NCBI RefSeq assembly: GCF_030408835.1
Contig: NZ_CP047357.1
Location: 124,001-188,000 of the forward strand
DNA from: Corynebacterium freneyi
GTDB lineage: Bacteria > Actinomycetota > Actinomycetes > Mycobacteriales > Mycobacteriaceae
Length of the DNA: 64,000 nt
Direction of reading: 5' to 3'
The position numbers were made by a program, and so were the translations under genes. Position 1 is the first letter of the stretch. Each line of letters begins with the position of its first letter. The notes under the pieces were generated by a model. It worked only from the letters and a program-made list of their open reading frames with translations, had not been told where the DNA came from and ran no database searches. This document shows, in pieces, positions 61,569-64,000 of this stretch.

Positions 61569-64000
61569 GCCCGCACCTCCTTCTTGTCGGAACCGTTCTT
61601 CTCGCCGCCGCCGGAACCGCCGGGACCATCCCCGCCGGCACCGGACCCGGAGACCGGACCATGCCCCGACGAGCCGTCGTAAAGCTCGTCCGGGACGCCC
61701 TCGCCCGCCGGATCCCCGTACGCGGAATCCGCGGCGACGGCCTGATCCGGCTTCTGCTGCGGCGGAACGGCAAGCCCCGTGCGATGCACCACCGTCGGGC
61801 CAAGCTCATCATCGGACTTCGGCGACCCCGGACGAGTCGGCCCGCCCAGATGATTGAGCGCCGTGGCCACGATGCCCAGCACCGCCAGGTACACGCCCAC
61901 GTCGAAAATCAACGCCGTGGTCAGATGCTGCCCGGCCACCGTGCCATGCAGCGGAGCCAGGAACGAGCCCTCCAGGAAACCGACGAAACCGATGACGATG
62001 GCCACGATCACGCCGAAACCGCTGAACAGGTACGGCACGTTGCGGCCCATCAGCGGGCGGTCATCCGGATTCGACAGGTACTTCAGCATCAGCGCCGACG
62101 AACCGATCAACGCCGCATTGAAGCCGCCGCCCGGCTCGTTGCCGCCGCGGTACAGCACGATCACCGACAGCACCAGCAGCAGCGGCGTCATCCACCGCAC
62201 CAGCCTGCGCAACGGCAGCGAATTCAGACCCGGCTGCGGCAGCGGCCCCGGACGACCCGGGTGATGCGGCCACCGCGGCATCGACGCCACCACCGCGGCC
62301 ATCGCGATGCCCGCCATGCCCAGCACGGCGAGCTCGCCCAACGTATCGAAGGCACGGAACTCGACGAGGATCGTGTTGACCACGTTGTCCTCCGACGTGA
62401 TCTTCGGGCCCTCCTCGAGGTACCACTGCGCGATCTCCGGCTTGTCGCGGCGACCCGTCAGGGTCCACACCGCACCGAAGGTCGCCAGGCCCACGCCGAC
62501 GCCCACCACCGCCGCGACCATGCGGCGATTGCGGCCCGTGCCCGAGAAGGCGCGGGGCTGGTGGCGCAGCACCAGCATCATCAGCACGACCGTTAGCACC
62601 TCCACCAGGAACTGCGTCATGGCCACGTCCGGCGCACCCAACAGCAGCACCTGCAGGGTCACGCCCGTGCCGGTGACGCCCAACAGCACCGCCGCCTGCA
62701 GGCGATTGCGGGCCTGCATCGTGGCGACGACGCCGATGACGACCACCGTCAACGGGATCAGGTCCATCCACGAATCGATGCCGTCGATCTTGTCCGGCAG
62801 CTCCATGCCGCCGAGGCCCGGCGCCAGCAGAACCGCACCCGCGTAGACCACGAGCACCGACAACATCGGCAGCAGGTGGCGCGTCGGCGCATGCGAATCG
62901 CCGATCGCCGCGAAGGAACGGCCCACCCGGCCGGCGGCGCGCGTTCCGAACGACAGCGCCTGCACGCCCGTGAACGGGAACAGCTTCCGGCCCGCCAGGG
63001 CCTCGTTCATCCGGCCGCGCATCAGCACCAGCAGCACGCCGACGACGAGCACGCCCACAGAAATGAGCAGCGGCACGTTGACGCCGTGCCACAGGGCCAG
63101 GTGCGTCTCGGCGTAGCCGCCGCCGAGCACCGTGCGGGACACCGAATCGAGCGGGCCGTCGAGCAGCGGGCCGACGAAGAACGCCAGCGGCAGCGACACG
63201 ACGCCCGGGATCGCGGCGGGCAGCCACAGGGCGACGGGCGCCTCGCGGACCTCGGACATGTCGCGGGGGCCGTCGACGAACGCGCCGAAGATCAGGCGCG
63301 CCGAATACGTGAACGTGGCGATCGCGCCGATCGTGGCGGCCACCAGCAGCACCACCACGCCGGCGTCGGCCAGCGGGGCATCGGTGAACGCCTCGAGCAT
63401 GCCCTCCTTCGACAGGAAGCCCAGCGTCGGCGGGATCGCCGCCATCGACGCCGCGCCGATCACCATCGACCCGAAGGTCCACGGCATGCGGCGCCACAGC
63501 GGGCCCAGGCGACGGATGTCGCGCGTGCCCGTCTGATGGTCGACCGTGCCGGCCAGCATGAACAAAGACGACTTGAACAGCGCGTGCGCCAGCGTGTGCA
63601 CCACCGCGGCGACGATGGCGAAGTGCGTGCCCACGCCGATCGTGGCGACGATCCAACCCAGCTGCGACACCGTCGAGTACGCCACCAGGCGCTTCAGGTC
63701 CGTCTGCTGGATGGCGAACATGGCCGCGGACACCGCCGTGGTCATGCCCACGACGATGAGCAGCACCTGCCACGCCTGCACGTGCGAGAACGCCGTCGCG
63801 AAGCGGATGAGCAGGTACACGCCGGCCTTGACCACCGCCGCGGCGTGCAGGAACGCCGACACCGGCGTCGCCGCCGCCATCGCCTCCGGCAGCCACGCCT
63901 GGAACGGCACCTGCGCCGCCTTGGTGAACGCACCCAACGCCACCAGCACCGCGACGACCGTGGTCACCGTGGCGTCGCCGCCGGGACGCCACACCTCGTG
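61565..64000 (-). CDS. mrpA: Mrp antiporter subunit A fused to B (N-terminus beyond the window)
   Basis: At least 810 residues are present; the start lies beyond 64000. The visible part begins inside the ND5-like channel (TKAAQVPFQAWLPEAMAAATPVSAFLHAA, FAIQQTDLKRLVAYSTVSQLG, LAHALFKSSLFMLAG). The MrpA-specific C-terminal region follows, then an MrpB domain (LLLVLSVIVLYRGGNEPGGGFNAALIGSSAL and FDVGVYLAVLGI), so A and B are fused as usual in actinobacteria. A Gly/Ser/Asp-rich tail of ~80 residues with a GCTTTACGACG-type copy (61675) ends the protein. Confidence 0.93.
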   Translation of the reverse strand, partial: HEVWRPGGDATVTTVVAVLVALGAFTKAAQVPFQAWLPEAMAAATPVSAFLHAAAVVKAGVYLLIRFATAFSHVQAWQVLLIVVGMTTAVSAAMFAIQQTDLKRLVAYSTVSQLGWIVATIGVGTHFAIVAAVVHTLAHALFKSSLFMLAGTVDHQTGTRDIRRLGPLWRRMPWTFGSMVIGAASMAAIPPTLGFLSKEGMLEAFTDAPLADAGVVVLLVAATIGAIATFTYSARLIFGAFVDGPRDMSEVREAPVALWLPAAIPGVVSLPLAFFVGPLLDGPLDSVSRTVLGGGYAETHLALWHGVNVPLLISVGVLVVGVLLVLMRGRMNEALAGRKLFPFTGVQALSFGTRAAGRVGRSFAAIGDSHAPTRHLLPMLSVLVVYAGAVLLAPGLGGMELPDKIDGIDSWMDLIPLTVVVIGVVATMQARNRLQAAVLLGVTGTGVTLQVLLLGAPDVAMTQFLVEVLTVVLMMLVLRHQPRAFSGTGRNRRMVAAVVGVGVGLATFGAVWTLTGRRDKPEIAQWYLEEGPKITSEDNVVNTILVEFRAFDTLGELAVLGMAGIAMAAVVASMPRWPHHPGRPGPLPQPGLNSLPLRRLVRWMTPLLLVLSVIVLYRGGNEPGGGFNAALIGSSALMLKYLSNPDDRPLMGRNVPYLFSGFGVIVAIVIGFVGFLEGSFLAPLHGTVAGQHLTTALIFDVGVYLAVLGIVATALNHLGGPTRPGSPKSDDELGPTVVHRTGLAVPPQQKPDQAVAADSAYGDPAGEGVPDELYDGSSGHGPVSGSGAGGDGPGGSGGGEKNGSDKKEVRA

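Overview
The window is about 64 kb of very GC-rich actinobacterial DNA and is best explained as a Corynebacterium chromosome. The run aspT - dnaX - ybaB - recR - gatD/murT - dnaQ - leuA - lysC - asd - sigC - katA - mrp matches the gene order I recall from C. glutamicum. The meso-diaminopimelate dehydrogenase and the lysC gene with an internal in-frame start for the small subunit are also typical of corynebacteria. I cannot name the species from sequence alone.

Layout. 1-4.1 kb: a partial tRNA-Ser and two identical tRNA-Arg(ACG) genes bracket two flavin enzymes and a membrane acyltransferase. 4.1-9.9 kb: two paralogous eight-cysteine membrane-anchored proteins, then ddh, tyrA, tadA with its partner, and a CsbD stress protein. 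9.9-11 kb: repeats, tRNA-Ser(CGA) and an 85-bp mobile-element-like repeat. 11-18.2 kb: an MMPL transporter and a queuosine-salvage group (tgt, yhhQ-type transporter, gluQ). 18.3-19.7 kb: an AbiEi/DUF559-like gene flanked by two more copies of the 85-bp repeat. 19.7-25.3 kb: a flavodoxin-like protein with AMP nucleosidase, then a copper operon (copZ, small membrane protein, copA, csoR) with a CsoR-type operator. 25.4-29.4 kb: tRNA-Ser(GGA), an arsenite/bile-acid-type transporter, a secreted SGNH hydrolase, SRP RNA and aspT. 30.4-32.8 kb: a three-gene operon of a TIGR04222-like membrane protein with a Gly/Cys tail, a DUF692 (MNIO) enzyme and a small partner. 32.8-45.3 kb: dnaX-ybaB-recR, a nagB-nagA-gntR operon, gatD-murT, dnaQ, and leuA with a Leu-rich leader peptide. 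45.6-53.5 kb: a DUF418-like membrane protein with a serine protease, a GT-C mannosyltransferase-like protein, a drug/metabolite exporter, then lysC-asd. 53.6-57.4 kb: sigC, katA and a tandem family of small acidic proteins. 58.3-64 kb: the Mrp Na+/H+ antiporter operon, running off the right edge.

Working together. Ddh, LysC and Asd belong to lysine/DAP synthesis. GatD/MurT amidates lipid II, which carries DAP. Tgt, YhhQ and GluQ form a plausible import-insert-glutamylate route for queuine. CsoR probably represses its own copper-efflux operon, and the GntR protein probably controls amino-sugar catabolism through a palindrome over its own promoter.

Most unusual signals. (1) An over-represented 11-12-mer, CGTCGTMAAGC(A) with M = A or C, occurs at least 35 times in both orientations, within genes and between them, and once as an inverted pair forming a terminator; this resembles a DNA-uptake signal. 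(2) The DUF692 operon has a Cys/Gly-rich membrane-protein tail as its candidate substrate. (3) An 85-bp inverted-repeat element is present in three copies. (4) A tandem family of small acidic proteins has no recognised function. (5) The tRNA-guanine transglycosylase has lost all three zinc cysteines. (6) Nine genes have a TANNNT -10 element only 6-8 nt before the start codon, implying leaderless mRNAs.
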